In this document: piece by piece, positions 46,228-55,599 of the stretch
How positions within the stretch are numbered: the stretch's first letter is position 1
Layout of the letters: every line of letters begins with the position of its first letter
Source: Planctomycetota bacterium
GTDB lineage: Bacteria; Planctomycetota; UBA1135
Assembly: GCA_021776925.1 (NCBI GenBank)
Contig: JAJFFB010000016.1
Span: 62,001 to 126,000 of the forward strand
Reading direction: 5' to 3'
Length of the DNA: 64,000 nt
Position numbers and translations under genes: made by a program
The notes under the pieces: generated by a model
Databases searched by the model: none
Seen by the model: the letters and a program-made list of their open reading frames with translations, nothing else
Told to the model about the DNA's origin: nothing

Positions 46228-49200
46228 ATGAACCCGGTCCGTTTCAGCGTTCAGCGCCCCTACACCATCGCCGTAGCGGTGCTGCTGGCGCTGCTGTTCA
46301 GCGTGCTCGCCTACCGCGACATCCCGGTGCAGCTGAAACCGACGGTCGACTCGCCGACGATCAGTGTGACCACGGTCTACCGCGGCGCTGGACCGATGGA
46401 GGTCGAGGAGCAGATCACGCGCGAGGTCGAGGACCTGCTGCAGAGCGTCGACGGACTGCGCAAGCTGACCAGCACCTCCAGCGAGGGGGTCAGCCAGGTG
46501 GCACTGGAGTTCGAATGGGGGGTCAACAAGGACCGCGCCAACATCGACGTCATCAACAAGCTGTCGCAGATGCCGCCGTTGCCGCCTGAAGCGGAAGAGC
46601 CGGTGGTGTCGCTGACCAGCATGATGGACATGGAGATCGCGATGTGGCTGGTGGTCGAGTCGCATTACGACGCCAACCGCCTGCGCCAGCTGGTCGAGGA
46701 AGAGATCGGACCGCAGCTGAAACGCGTCGAAGGCGTTGCCGACCTGATGATCGTCGGCGGCAGCGAACGCGAGATCCGCGTGCTCATCGATCCAGACCGG
46801 CTGGCGGCGCGCGGGGTGACCTTCGCCCAGCTCACCGGTGCGCTGCAGCGTGGCCACGTCGACCTGCGCGGCGGCACCGTCGAAACGCCGTCGATGCAGT
46901 ACACGGTGCGCACCGAGGGGCGCACCCCGCTACTGGCCGAAATCGAGAAGATCGTGGTGCGCCGCGACGCCGAGGGCACGGTGCGCATCGGCGACGTCGC
47001 GCGGGTGCGCGACGGTTTCCAGGAAGGTGGCACCATCGTGCACACCGCCGGGTCGCCGACCGTGGCGATCGGCGTGCTGCGCGAGAGCGGCGCCAACGTG
47101 GTCGAGATGATCGAAGGCGCCGACCGCGTCATCGAGACGCTCAATCAGCGCTATCGCGAGCGCAGTCTCGACGTGTTCCTCAAGCCGGTGCACCGCGACA
47201 CCGAGTACTTGAACCAGGCGATGGCCTTCGTGCAGGACAATCTGCTGCTCGGCGCCGGCCTGGCGGTGGTGGTGCTGCTGCTGTTCCTGCGCAGCGTGCG
47301 CAGCGTGCTGGTGGTCGGTATCGCCATTCCGATCTCGCTGGTGAGCGTGTTCCTGGTCATGCAGGCACTCGGCCGCACCCTCAACGTGGTCAGCATGGCC
47401 GGTCTGGCCTTCGCTGCCGGCATGGTGGTGGACAACGCCATCGTGGTGCTGGAAAACATCTTCCGCCACCTCGAGCGCGGCCGCGATGGCGAAGAGGCCA
47501 CAGTGCGTGGCGGCCAAGAGGTTTGGGGGGGGGTGCTGGCGGCGACCCTGACCACGGTCGCGGTGTTCCTGCCGGTGGTGGCGATCGAAGAAGAAGCCGG
47601 GCAGCTGTTCGCCGACCTCGCGATCGCGATCTCGGCCGCGGTGGCGCTGTCTCTGGTGGTGGCGCTGACCGTGGTTCCAACCCTGGCGGCGCTGTTCTTC
47701 CGCCGCGGCAGCGGGGCGCATAAGCAGGCCCGCGAGGACCACCGCCCAGGTCCGGTCACGCGGCTCTACGGCCACCTCGTTGCGCGCCTGGCCGGCAGCG
47801 GCGGCGGCAACGTGATGTGGAAACTGGCGCTGCTGATGCTGGTGGTGGCCGGCACGCTGTCGACCTTGCGGCTGGTGCCGCCGGCCGGATATCTGCCCAA
47901 CGGCAACCGCAACCTGACCCTATATCTCGGCCAGCCGGTGCCCGGGATGCGCAACGAGGCGATGGTCAAGGCAATGCAGCCGCTGGAGCAGTGGCTGCTG
48001 ACCCAGCCCGAGATCGATCGCTACTTCCTGGTTCTGGCCGGCGCCTTCAACGGCGGCGGCGTGGTGCTGAAGGACGAATACGCCGACGGTCCCGGTCTGC
48101 AGGCCTTCCAGACCAAATTCCTGCCGGTGACCTTTTCGGTTCCCGGCTTCCGCTACCTGATTCCGATCCAGGCGAGCCTGTTCCGCGACTCGGGCAAGCA
48201 ATTCACGGTCGAGATCACTGGCCCGAACCTGGAGCAGCTGGCGACGACCGCCGCGGAGCTGCAGCAGCAGCTCGGCGAGTGGACGGGGGTGCAGCCCAAC
48301 GGGGTTTCCTCGGACTACGTCGAAGGCCTGCCCGAGCTGCGCGTGCGCGTCGACCCTCATCGTGCCGCCGAGGCGTCGATGTCGGTGCAGCAGGTCGGTT
48401 CGGTGGTCGAGACCGCGGTCGCTGGCCGCCGCGTGGGCTCGTGGTCGGATGGCAGCCGCGATTACGACCTGGTCGCGGTGGTGCCGCCCGAGCGCGTGCG
48501 CAGCGCCGAGGAATTGGCGGCAATGCCGGTGATCACCGATCGTGGCGACCGCACCTCGCTGGGAGCGCTGGCCACGGTGGAGCGCACCTCCGGACCGCAG
48601 AGCGTGCACCGGCTGGAACGCGAACGGGCGATCACCCTGACCGTCAACCTGCTACCCGAAGCGATCCTGCAGGAGGTCATGGAGGACGTCCGTCAGAACG
48701 TGGTGCTGCCCGCCCTGGCCGCGCTGCCTTCCGATTTCCGCATCGACCTCGGGGGTTCGGCCGACAAGTTCAGCCGCACCCTGCGCCAGCTCATCGGCAG
48801 CTTTTGGCTGGCGATCCTGATCACCTACCTGCTGTTGGTGGCCTTGTTCCGTTCGTGGCTGGCACCGCTGGTGATCCTGATCACCGTGCCATTGGCGCTG
48901 TCTGGCGGGCTGCTCGGCATTTCCATTGCCGCGCAATGGAGCCCCAACGCGAGTTACGACCTGCTGTCCATGCTCGGCTTCGTCATTCTCGCCGGGGTGG
49001 TGGTCAACAACGCGATCCTGATCATTCATCAAGCCAACAACTTGCGCCACGAAGGCCTGGAACGGCGCCAGGCGCTGATCGGCTCAGCGGTCTCGCGACT
49101 GCGTCCGATCGTGATGTCGGTAACCACCTCGGTGTGCGGCATGCTGCCGCTGGCCTTGGGCACCGGCTCCGGTTCCGAGTTGTATCAAGGTCTCGCCGCG

Positions 49201-49356
49201 GTGGTCGTCGGCGGCCTGCTGGTCAGCACCTTGTTCACCCTGTTCCTGGTACCGGCGATGCTCAGCCTCGGCTGGGACCTGCATGATCTGTTCCGCCGCC
49301 GCGCCCATATGGCGGTGGCCGGCGGTTTTGGAACGGGCGACCGCGCACCGGTCTGA
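46228..49356 (+). CDS. RND efflux permease (AcrB/HAE1 family)
   Basis: 1042 aa; RPYTIAVAVLLALLFSVLAYRDIPVQLKPTVD; GLAFAAGMVVDNAIVVLENIFRH. Confidence 0.95.
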   Translation: MNPVRFSVQRPYTIAVAVLLALLFSVLAYRDIPVQLKPTVDSPTISVTTVYRGAGPMEVEEQITREVEDLLQSVDGLRKLTSTSSEGVSQVALEFEWGVNKDRANIDVINKLSQMPPLPPEAEEPVVSLTSMMDMEIAMWLVVESHYDANRLRQLVEEEIGPQLKRVEGVADLMIVGGSEREIRVLIDPDRLAARGVTFAQLTGALQRGHVDLRGGTVETPSMQYTVRTEGRTPLLAEIEKIVVRRDAEGTVRIGDVARVRDGFQEGGTIVHTAGSPTVAIGVLRESGANVVEMIEGADRVIETLNQRYRERSLDVFLKPVHRDTEYLNQAMAFVQDNLLLGAGLAVVVLLLFLRSVRSVLVVGIAIPISLVSVFLVMQALGRTLNVVSMAGLAFAAGMVVDNAIVVLENIFRHLERGRDGEEATVRGGQEVWGGVLAATLTTVAVFLPVVAIEEEAGQLFADLAIAISAAVALSLVVALTVVPTLAALFFRRGSGAHKQAREDHRPGPVTRLYGHLVARLAGSGGGNVMWKLALLMLVVAGTLSTLRLVPPAGYLPNGNRNLTLYLGQPVPGMRNEAMVKAMQPLEQWLLTQPEIDRYFLVLAGAFNGGGVVLKDEYADGPGLQAFQTKFLPVTFSVPGFRYLIPIQASLFRDSGKQFTVEITGPNLEQLATTAAELQQQLGEWTGVQPNGVSSDYVEGLPELRVRVDPHRAAEASMSVQQVGSVVETAVAGRRVGSWSDGSRDYDLVAVVPPERVRSAEELAAMPVITDRGDRTSLGALATVERTSGPQSVHRLERERAITLTVNLLPEAILQEVMEDVRQNVVLPALAALPSDFRIDLGGSADKFSRTLRQLIGSFWLAILITYLLLVALFRSWLAPLVILITVPLALSGGLLGISIAAQWSPNASYDLLSMLGFVILAGVVVNNAILIIHQANNLRHEGLERRQALIGSAVSRLRPIVMSVTTSVCGMLPLALGTGSGSELYQGLAAVVVGGLLVSTLFTLFLVPAMLSLGWDLHDLFRRRAHMAVAGGFGTGDRAPV

Positions 49357-49360
49357 GCCG

Positions 49361-49397
49361 AAAAAAAAAGAGACCGCCCTTCCCACAGGAAGGACGG
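49361..49397 (-). terminator. intrinsic terminator for the minus-strand repeat-protein gene
   Basis: Stem CCGCCCTTCC-CACA-GGAAGGACGG; minus-strand product followed by TCTCTTTTTTTTT. Confidence 0.8.
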
Positions 49398-49424
49398 CCC
49401 CCTTGATTCTCCTCAGAGTCCGGT

Positions 49425-51743
49425 CTACTCGCTTTCGACCTCGAGGGTGTTGCGCGGACGAACCGCTCGGAAGTCCGCCGCGGTGGCGGAGGACTGCTGG
49501 CGCACCTCTTCGATGGCACGCAGCATGTCCGCTTCGGAGTGGGACGCGATGGCCGCGTTTTCTGCACGCTTGGAGCGCTGCAGCATCACGGTCGGATCAT
49601 CGTCCATTTCGCGGCGCAGGCGGTCGATCTCCTTGCGCAGGGCTTCCATTTCCGCGCGCATTTCTTCGAGCAGCTGACGCGCCTCATCGCGCTCAAAGCG
49701 CGCCCGTGGAGCGGGTGCCCCCTCGGGGAGCGGGCCGAATTGGATCCTGGCCTTGGGCGCCTTCGGGGCCTTCGGCGCTTTGAGTGGCTTGGGTGCCTTG
49801 GGCGGCTTAGGTGCCTTGGGCGGCTTAGGAGCCTTGGACGGCAACATCCCAGCCGAGTCGATTTCAAAGGCAATGTTGCCGTGGGGTACCGGAACCGCCC
49901 AGGTGTTTTCCTCGGCGCCTTCTAGGTGCATTTGATAGCGCATTCGAGTGCCATCCTTGATCACGTTGTCGTCGCTGTAGAAGAGGCCTTCATGGCTGCC
50001 TGCGCCGGAGTCAAAGAAGGTACCCGCGTGGGTATCCGGGGAACCGAACAACATCACGTTGCCACCGGAGTCGCTCCACACCATGGCGTCGTGGTCGTGG
50101 CCATCATCGTCATCGTCCTCGTCGTTGCAATCGCAGTCGCAATTGCAGCTCGCAGAAGGCGCGAAGAAGATGTTCTGGCCGCCACCACCGATGCTGTAGC
50201 CGCCGCCCTCACCGCCGAGGATGCGGTAACGGAGACCTTGGCCGCCGCCGTGGCCTTTGCCGCCGCCGCTGATGCCGAAGCGGCTGCGTTCGCCCTGGTG
50301 GAATTGCAGGACGCGCGGGGCCATGTGACGTTCTCCTTGCTGGCCGCGTTGTAGACGCACACGCGGAACGGCGAGGGAGGCGTGGCCTTCGCCGTCTTCG
50401 GTCATGATCATGAACTCGACTTCGACCTCGCCGTCGTCACCGTGTTGGCCGTGTTGGTCGTGTTCAGCATGTTGGCCGTGTTCACCGTGGAGACCGTCGC
50501 GGCCAGGCAAACGGATGCCGTGCGCTTCCAGATCGAAATCCTTGGCGTTGATGCGCTTGCCGTCCATGATGATGACCGGCTTCTGATCACCACGCTGCTC
50601 GATCACGATCATTCGCTTTTGCACCTTGGGTGCATCTTGCGCGCCGTCTTCGCTGAGCCAGCGCAGCACCTGCGGGCCGTCCTGGTGGTTGCCGCCGAGG
50701 CCACCGATGTGAACCTCGAAGTCGCCGAGGTCTTCGCCCTCGATGCCGCGCAGGCGGCCGCGCAGGCGGTCGACGACGGCTTCCTGGCGATCGAAGTCGA
50801 CTCCTTCGGCCCTCAGCCGCATGGTGAGGGCGAGGTCCTCTTTTCCGCCGAGGCCCTTGAGCGCGTGCAGTTCGCCCAGATCGCCTAACTGCTGGAGCCG
50901 GACGCGCAGGCCTTGCAGGTCACCGAGTTCCGCGAGGTGCTCGTGCAGGCCACTCAGTTCACCAAGTTCGGCGAGGTGCTCGTGTAGCTCTTCGCGGCCG
51001 ATCCACTCGCCCAACCTCTGCGGTTGGCCTTGTTGGTCCATCAGCAGACCGTGGATCTCGACGTTGGCACCCTCGAGGCCAGCCAAGGCCTCGTGGATGT
51101 GTGTGGCCAGGTCTGAGGGAGTGGGCTCTTGGCCACCGCGCGTGGTGTCGATTTCCTCGAAGAAGCGTTGCAGCTCTTCTTGGTGTTCCGGACTGGGCAT
51201 GGCTTCCCAGGTGACGGAGACTTCGCCGTCCCCACCTTCCTTGGCCCTTTCCTGGTAGCCCTGCATCGCCCTTTCATAGGCCTTGCGGGCATCGGCGTGG
51301 GTTCGCTCGAGCTTGATGCGCCGATCGACCTTGGCTTGGGCCGCGGCTTTGGCCTTGGCGTAGTCCTTTTCCTTGGCGCGGTCCTTGGCCTTGGCGCGGT
51401 CCTTTTCCTTGGCGCGGTCCTTGGCCTTGGCGGAACGGGCTTGGCGGGCGTCGCGCGGTGCGCGGGCCTCTTTTTTGCTGGCCTTCTGGTAGGCCTCAAG
51501 CAGGCGGGTGGCTTCCGAGGCGAGCTTGGCGGCTTGCGTGTTGTCGCCCGCGGCGGCGGCCTTTTGCGCCTTTGCAGCGAGTTGCGTCGCTTGTTTCAGC
51601 AGCGAGGATGCCTCGCTTTGTTCGCCATTTTGAACGACGATGCGTTGCTGTTTCTTGACCGGACCACGATCTTGGGCGGTGGCCGGTGACCCTGTCAGCG
51701 CCACGGTGGCGCCGATGAGGCCGGTGAGCAGGAGCTTGTTCAT
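49425..51743 (-). CDS. exported repeat-rich, His/Asp/Cys-rich protein of unknown function
   Basis: Signal peptide MNKLLLTGLIGATVALTGSPATA; repeat blocks DRAKEK/DRAKAK, HEHLAELGEL, HGQHAEHDQHGQHG, CNCDCDCNDEDDDDDGHDHD, KAPKPP. ATG 51743 or TTG 51764. Confidence 0.85.
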   Translation of the reverse strand: MNKLLLTGLIGATVALTGSPATAQDRGPVKKQQRIVVQNGEQSEASSLLKQATQLAAKAQKAAAAGDNTQAAKLASEATRLLEAYQKASKKEARAPRDARQARSAKAKDRAKEKDRAKAKDRAKEKDYAKAKAAAQAKVDRRIKLERTHADARKAYERAMQGYQERAKEGGDGEVSVTWEAMPSPEHQEELQRFFEEIDTTRGGQEPTPSDLATHIHEALAGLEGANVEIHGLLMDQQGQPQRLGEWIGREELHEHLAELGELSGLHEHLAELGDLQGLRVRLQQLGDLGELHALKGLGGKEDLALTMRLRAEGVDFDRQEAVVDRLRGRLRGIEGEDLGDFEVHIGGLGGNHQDGPQVLRWLSEDGAQDAPKVQKRMIVIEQRGDQKPVIIMDGKRINAKDFDLEAHGIRLPGRDGLHGEHGQHAEHDQHGQHGDDGEVEVEFMIMTEDGEGHASLAVPRVRLQRGQQGERHMAPRVLQFHQGERSRFGISGGGKGHGGGQGLRYRILGGEGGGYSIGGGGQNIFFAPSASCNCDCDCNDEDDDDDGHDHDAMVWSDSGGNVMLFGSPDTHAGTFFDSGAGSHEGLFYSDDNVIKDGTRMRYQMHLEGAEENTWAVPVPHGNIAFEIDSAGMLPSKAPKPPKAPKPPKAPKPLKAPKAPKAPKARIQFGPLPEGAPAPRARFERDEARQLLEEMRAEMEALRKEIDRLRREMDDDPTVMLQRSKRAENAAIASHSEADMLRAIEEVRQQSSATAADFRAVRPRNTLEVESE

Positions 51744-51760
51744 GTCCTTCGGTATGTTTT

Positions 51761-53215
51761 TCAACGATGTGGTTGGAACGGCATGTCAGCAGCGGAGACG
51801 GGTTCGGCCTCGGGGCTGAGCAATGAGAGGAGATCGGCCAGCAGGCCGCGCATCACGCGCAGGCGTTGCAGACGCTGGCTGATGCTGGTGAGGATCTCCT
51901 GGTAGTGGGGTTGGTCCTGCAGCGGTCCCAGATCGAGCAGCAGTTCGGCCAGCTGGAATTCCAGCGCGGTGAGTTGCAGGTCGAAGGGTTGCAGCAGCAA
52001 GTCCACCGGGTCGACCGGTGAAGGGGGTTGCAGCAGCCATTCCCCAGGCAGGTCTTGTGCCTCGAGGGCGGCGGCGTCGAGCGGCGCAGAAGGCACCAGC
52101 GCCGGCGCGGCGAAGGGGGCTGCGGCGAGGAAGACCAGCGCCAGCAGGCTGCGGCCGGCGCCACGGCGCACGACGTGCTCGGGCTGGCCGTCGATCAGGC
52201 GCTGCATGCGGTTGCGCAGGAGCGAACGGCGGCGTGCCATGGCCGGCACCGGCAAAGAGCGGCCGCCAGGTGTGAGCCACACCGCGACCTCGGTCAGCAC
52301 GCGGGCCATGGCCAGCGGATCGCCGGTCTGGCGTGCGCCCCAGGCGTCGCAGCGCTCCTCGATGGCTTCCATCAGCTGGCGCCGGGCGAGGCGCAGCAGC
52401 GGCTGGAAGAAAAGCAGGCGCTCGAGTGCCTGCAGGCCGAGGAGCCAGGCCGGGTCGCGGCGCATGTGGTGGGCAACCTCGTGGGCGAGCATCGAGTCTT
52501 GCTGGATGGCGCTCAATTCGGGCCAGCGCACCGGCAGGCAGATCTCGGGGCGAAGGATGCCGAAGGCCGCGGGCGAGGCAATTTCGGGGGTGTGGCTGAG
52601 GCGCGGTACGCGGCGCAGCCGTGCGGCACGGGCAAGGCCGACCAGAGAGGTGCGCAGGCGCAGGTCGCGAACCGGCGTGCGATGGCGCAGCGCCCAGTGA
52701 AAACCGGCCAGGCGGCTCAGGGCGAGTAGCGACAAGAGGCCCGCGATCGCGGCCCACAGCAGCGGCAGCCGTTGCACCCAGGCGGCGACACCGGCGCCGG
52801 TGGAACCTTCGGATGCAGCCAGCCCTGCGCTGGCGAGTTCGGATTCAAGCGCGTTGCCGGAGGCCCCCGTTGCGGTCTCGGACCAGGGCCGGGGTGCGCC
52901 GGTGGCCGCCGCAATGGCGGTGGCGTCGGGTACCAGGTAGATCACCCGGGGTTCCTGTCCGGAACCGGCGACTGGACCGGCGGAAACCTCAGGCGCAGTC
53001 GGATTCAGGGCTCCGGTGGCCAGGCTCCAACCCGGTAGCGGCTCGAACCCGGGAAGCTGTTGAGCCAAGGGGCCGATCAGCGAGGCGGCGAGGGCGGTCT
53101 TCCACAGGCTTTCGCGTACCCGCGGAGAGGCCTGCGAACGCCAGCGCAGAAAAAGGAAGGTGCCGCCGAGCCACAGGGTACTTTGCAGCAGAAAGGCGAG
53201 GAGGAGGGCGGTCAT
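51761..53215 (-). CDS. M56 family (BlaR1/MecR1-type) membrane metallopeptidase
   Basis: HEVAHH (HExxH), several TM segments; no beta-lactam sensor domain apparent. Confidence 0.9.
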   Translation of the reverse strand: MTALLLAFLLQSTLWLGGTFLFLRWRSQASPRVRESLWKTALAASLIGPLAQQLPGFEPLPGWSLATGALNPTAPEVSAGPVAGSGQEPRVIYLVPDATAIAAATGAPRPWSETATGASGNALESELASAGLAASEGSTGAGVAAWVQRLPLLWAAIAGLLSLLALSRLAGFHWALRHRTPVRDLRLRTSLVGLARAARLRRVPRLSHTPEIASPAAFGILRPEICLPVRWPELSAIQQDSMLAHEVAHHMRRDPAWLLGLQALERLLFFQPLLRLARRQLMEAIEERCDAWGARQTGDPLAMARVLTEVAVWLTPGGRSLPVPAMARRRSLLRNRMQRLIDGQPEHVVRRGAGRSLLALVFLAAAPFAAPALVPSAPLDAAALEAQDLPGEWLLQPPSPVDPVDLLLQPFDLQLTALEFQLAELLLDLGPLQDQPHYQEILTSISQRLQRLRVMRGLLADLLSLLSPEAEPVSAADMPFQPHR

Positions 53216-53607
53216 CAGGCGCTTCTCCGGGCTTCGGCTTCCTTTTCTTCGAGCAGGGCGCGCAGCTGTTCGAGTTCGCGCGGGTCGATCTCGCCGGCGC
53301 TGAGCAGGTGGTTGACCAGGGCGGCGCTGCTGCCGCGGAACAGGCGGTCGACCAGATCGCCGACCATGCCTTGGCGCACGTCACCCTCTTCCAAGGTTGG
53401 GCGATAGATGAACTGGCGGCCGCGGGCGCGGTGGCGCACCACCCCCTTGTCCTCCATTTTGCGCAGCATGGTGGCGATGGTGGTGGGGGCCAGGCCGCGC
53501 TCTTCGAAGAGGGCGGCGTGCACCTGGCTGGCGGATGCCTCGCCGGAGCGCCATAGGATGCGCATGATGGCGAGTTGCAAATCTCCGAGTTGGTGTCGGG
53601 TCGTCAT
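53215..53607 (-). CDS. BlaI/MecI/CopY family winged-helix repressor
   Basis: LGDLQLAIMRILWRSGEASASQVHAAL..APTTIATMLRKMEDKGVV. Confidence 0.95.
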   Translation of the reverse strand: MTTRHQLGDLQLAIMRILWRSGEASASQVHAALFEERGLAPTTIATMLRKMEDKGVVRHRARGRQFIYRPTLEEGDVRQGMVGDLVDRLFRGSSAALVNHLLSAGEIDPRELEQLRALLEEKEAEARRSA

Positions 53608-53632
53608 GGAGGTCTACCGGGGTGCGTTCTAG

Positions 53633-53660
53633 ACTACTCGGGTAGTTTTACCCTGGTAGT
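53633..53660. promoter_or_regulatory. candidate BlaI-type operator (clustered dyads)
   Basis: ACTAC-TCGG-GTAGT and TACC-CT-GGTA, with a further GTAGT at 53656, just upstream of the blaI-like gene. Confidence 0.6.
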
Positions 53661-53813
53661 TAAATTTTTCTGCTTTTTTTGAAGCCGGCGGTACCCATCC
53701 CGGGCGGGCCGGCGGCTCGCCGCCTCGGCGCGAGGCCGGCGCCACCAGTACCCTTGCTCCTGGTGGGGTGCAATCAGCGCTGGGGCGGCTAAAATCCCGC
53801 CTTCCCGAGCGCC

Positions 53814-55574
53814 ATGACCCTTCCCTTCGAGCCTCAGCAGGGCCCGGTCTCACTGCAGGCCCTGCGTCACAGCGTCAGCCACATCATGGCCGACGCCGTC
53901 CTCCGTCGATTTCCGGGTGCCAAGGTCGCGATCGGCCCCCCGATCGAGCACGGTTTCTACTACGACTTCGAGCTGCCGCGGCCGCTGACCGATGAGGATC
54001 TGCCGGCCATCGAAGAGGAGATGCGCGCGATCCTGGCCGAGGCCGGGGAATTCCAGCGTTCGACCATGAGCCGTGCCGACGCCGAAGCGCGCCTGCGCGA
54101 GGCCGGCCAGGAGTACAAGGTCGAACTGCTCGGCGACATTCCTGTGGGAGAAGAAATCTCCTTTTACGACCACGGCACCTGGAGCGATCTGTGCGAAGGA
54201 CCGCACGTCGAGAGCGCGCAGCAGATCCGCGGCGATGCCTTCAAGCTGACCTCGGTGGCCGGCGCCTACTGGCGCGGCGACGCCGACAAGGCGATGCTGC
54301 AGCGCATCTATGGCACCGCGTGGTGGTCGAAGAAAGATGTGCGCAAGTACCTCGACTACCTCGAGGAAATCAAGAAACGCGACCACCGCCGTCTCGGCCG
54401 TGAGCTGGATCTGTTTTCGTTGAATCCCGACTTCGGCGCCGGCCTGGTGTTCTGGCACCCCAAGCTCGGCCATGTACGCCGTCAGCTGGAACAGTGGTGG
54501 TGGGACCTGCACTACGCCGCCGATTACTGGCCGGTGTACACCCCGCACGTCGCCGGGGAAAAGGTCTTCGAACGTTCCGGCCACCTCGAGAACTACGCCG
54601 ACATGATCTGGGCGCCGATGGCGGTCGACGAGCGCCCGCACCGGGTCAAGCCGATGAACTGCCCGGGGCACGTCACCATCTTCAATTCGCGCCGTCACAG
54701 CTACCGCGATCTGCCGCTGCGCTTTGCCGAACTCGGCACCGTTTACCGCTACGAGCCGAGCGGAACCTTGCACGGCATGCTGCGCGTGCGCGGCTTCACC
54801 CAGGACGACGCGCACATCTTCTGCACCCCCGGCCAGCTCGCCGACGAGATTGTCGACGTGTTGAAAATGGTGCACACCATCCTCTCCACCTTCGGTTACC
54901 AGTACACCGCCTACCTTGCTACGCGGCCGCAGAAATCGCTCGGCACCGACGAGATCTGGGAGCACGCGATCGACGCGCTCAAGGCCGCGGCCGAGCGCCA
55001 GCAGCTGCCGTTGGAGGACGATCCCGGCGGCGGGGTCTTCTACGGGCCCAAGATCGACTACAAGATCAAGGACGCGCTCGGCCGCGAATGGCAGGGGCCG
55101 ACGGTGCAGGTCGATTTCAACCTGCCCGACCGCTTCGACATCCAGTTCAACGACGCCGACAATACGCTCAAGCGCCCGGTGATGGTACACCGCGCGATCT
55201 TCGGGTCGATGGAGCGTTTCGTCGGCGGTCTGATCGAACACTTCGGCGCCTGGTTCCCGTTGTGGATCAATCCCAATCCGATCGCCGTGCTGCCGATTAC
55301 CGACGAGCAGATCGAAGCCGCCACCTCTCTGCAGGCGCGCCTGGTCGAAGCCGGCTATCGCACCGCGATGTGGCCCGATGGTCCGTTGCGCAAACGCGTG
55401 CGCGAGGCCAATCTCGAGAAGATTCCCTACGTCGCCGTGCTCGGCGGACGCGAGGTCGAAGAGGGTACGGTCAACCTGCGCATCCACGGGCGCAAGGACC
55501 AGCTCAGCATGAGCATGGATGAGTTCGTGGCCTACCTCGACGACAAGCGGCGCAGCAAGAGCTTGGAGTTCTGA
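53814..55574 (+). CDS. thrS: threonyl-tRNA synthetase lacking N-terminal TGS domain
   Basis: MNCPGH, DDAHIF, VHRAIFGSMERF; editing motifs HSVSH and LCEGPHV. Confidence 0.96.
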   Translation: MTLPFEPQQGPVSLQALRHSVSHIMADAVLRRFPGAKVAIGPPIEHGFYYDFELPRPLTDEDLPAIEEEMRAILAEAGEFQRSTMSRADAEARLREAGQEYKVELLGDIPVGEEISFYDHGTWSDLCEGPHVESAQQIRGDAFKLTSVAGAYWRGDADKAMLQRIYGTAWWSKKDVRKYLDYLEEIKKRDHRRLGRELDLFSLNPDFGAGLVFWHPKLGHVRRQLEQWWWDLHYAADYWPVYTPHVAGEKVFERSGHLENYADMIWAPMAVDERPHRVKPMNCPGHVTIFNSRRHSYRDLPLRFAELGTVYRYEPSGTLHGMLRVRGFTQDDAHIFCTPGQLADEIVDVLKMVHTILSTFGYQYTAYLATRPQKSLGTDEIWEHAIDALKAAAERQQLPLEDDPGGGVFYGPKIDYKIKDALGREWQGPTVQVDFNLPDRFDIQFNDADNTLKRPVMVHRAIFGSMERFVGGLIEHFGAWFPLWINPNPIAVLPITDEQIEAATSLQARLVEAGYRTAMWPDGPLRKRVREANLEKIPYVAVLGGREVEEGTVNLRIHGRKDQLSMSMDEFVAYLDDKRRSKSLEF

Positions 55575-55599
55575 TCATCCCGGTTTCCCAGCCTTGCGC

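Noticed and set aside
44460-46229. 589-aa minus-strand ORF
   Set aside because: Antisense to murB and the RND adaptor.
49740-49850. CRISPR-like short repeats
   Set aside because: Continuous in-frame 18-nt coding repeats without unique spacers; encodes KAPKPP repeats.
51300-51440. Possible intergenic repeat array
   Set aside because: Fully inside an ORF and encodes DRAKEK/DRAKAK peptide repeats.
51761-53607. Beta-lactam resistance (BlaR1/BlaI/beta-lactamase) locus
   Set aside because: No beta-lactamase or penicillin-binding sensor domain visible; target gene is a repeat protein, so resistance annotation is unsupported.
53850-55487. 545-aa minus-strand ORF
   Set aside because: Antisense to thrS; His/Val/Arg-rich shadow composition.
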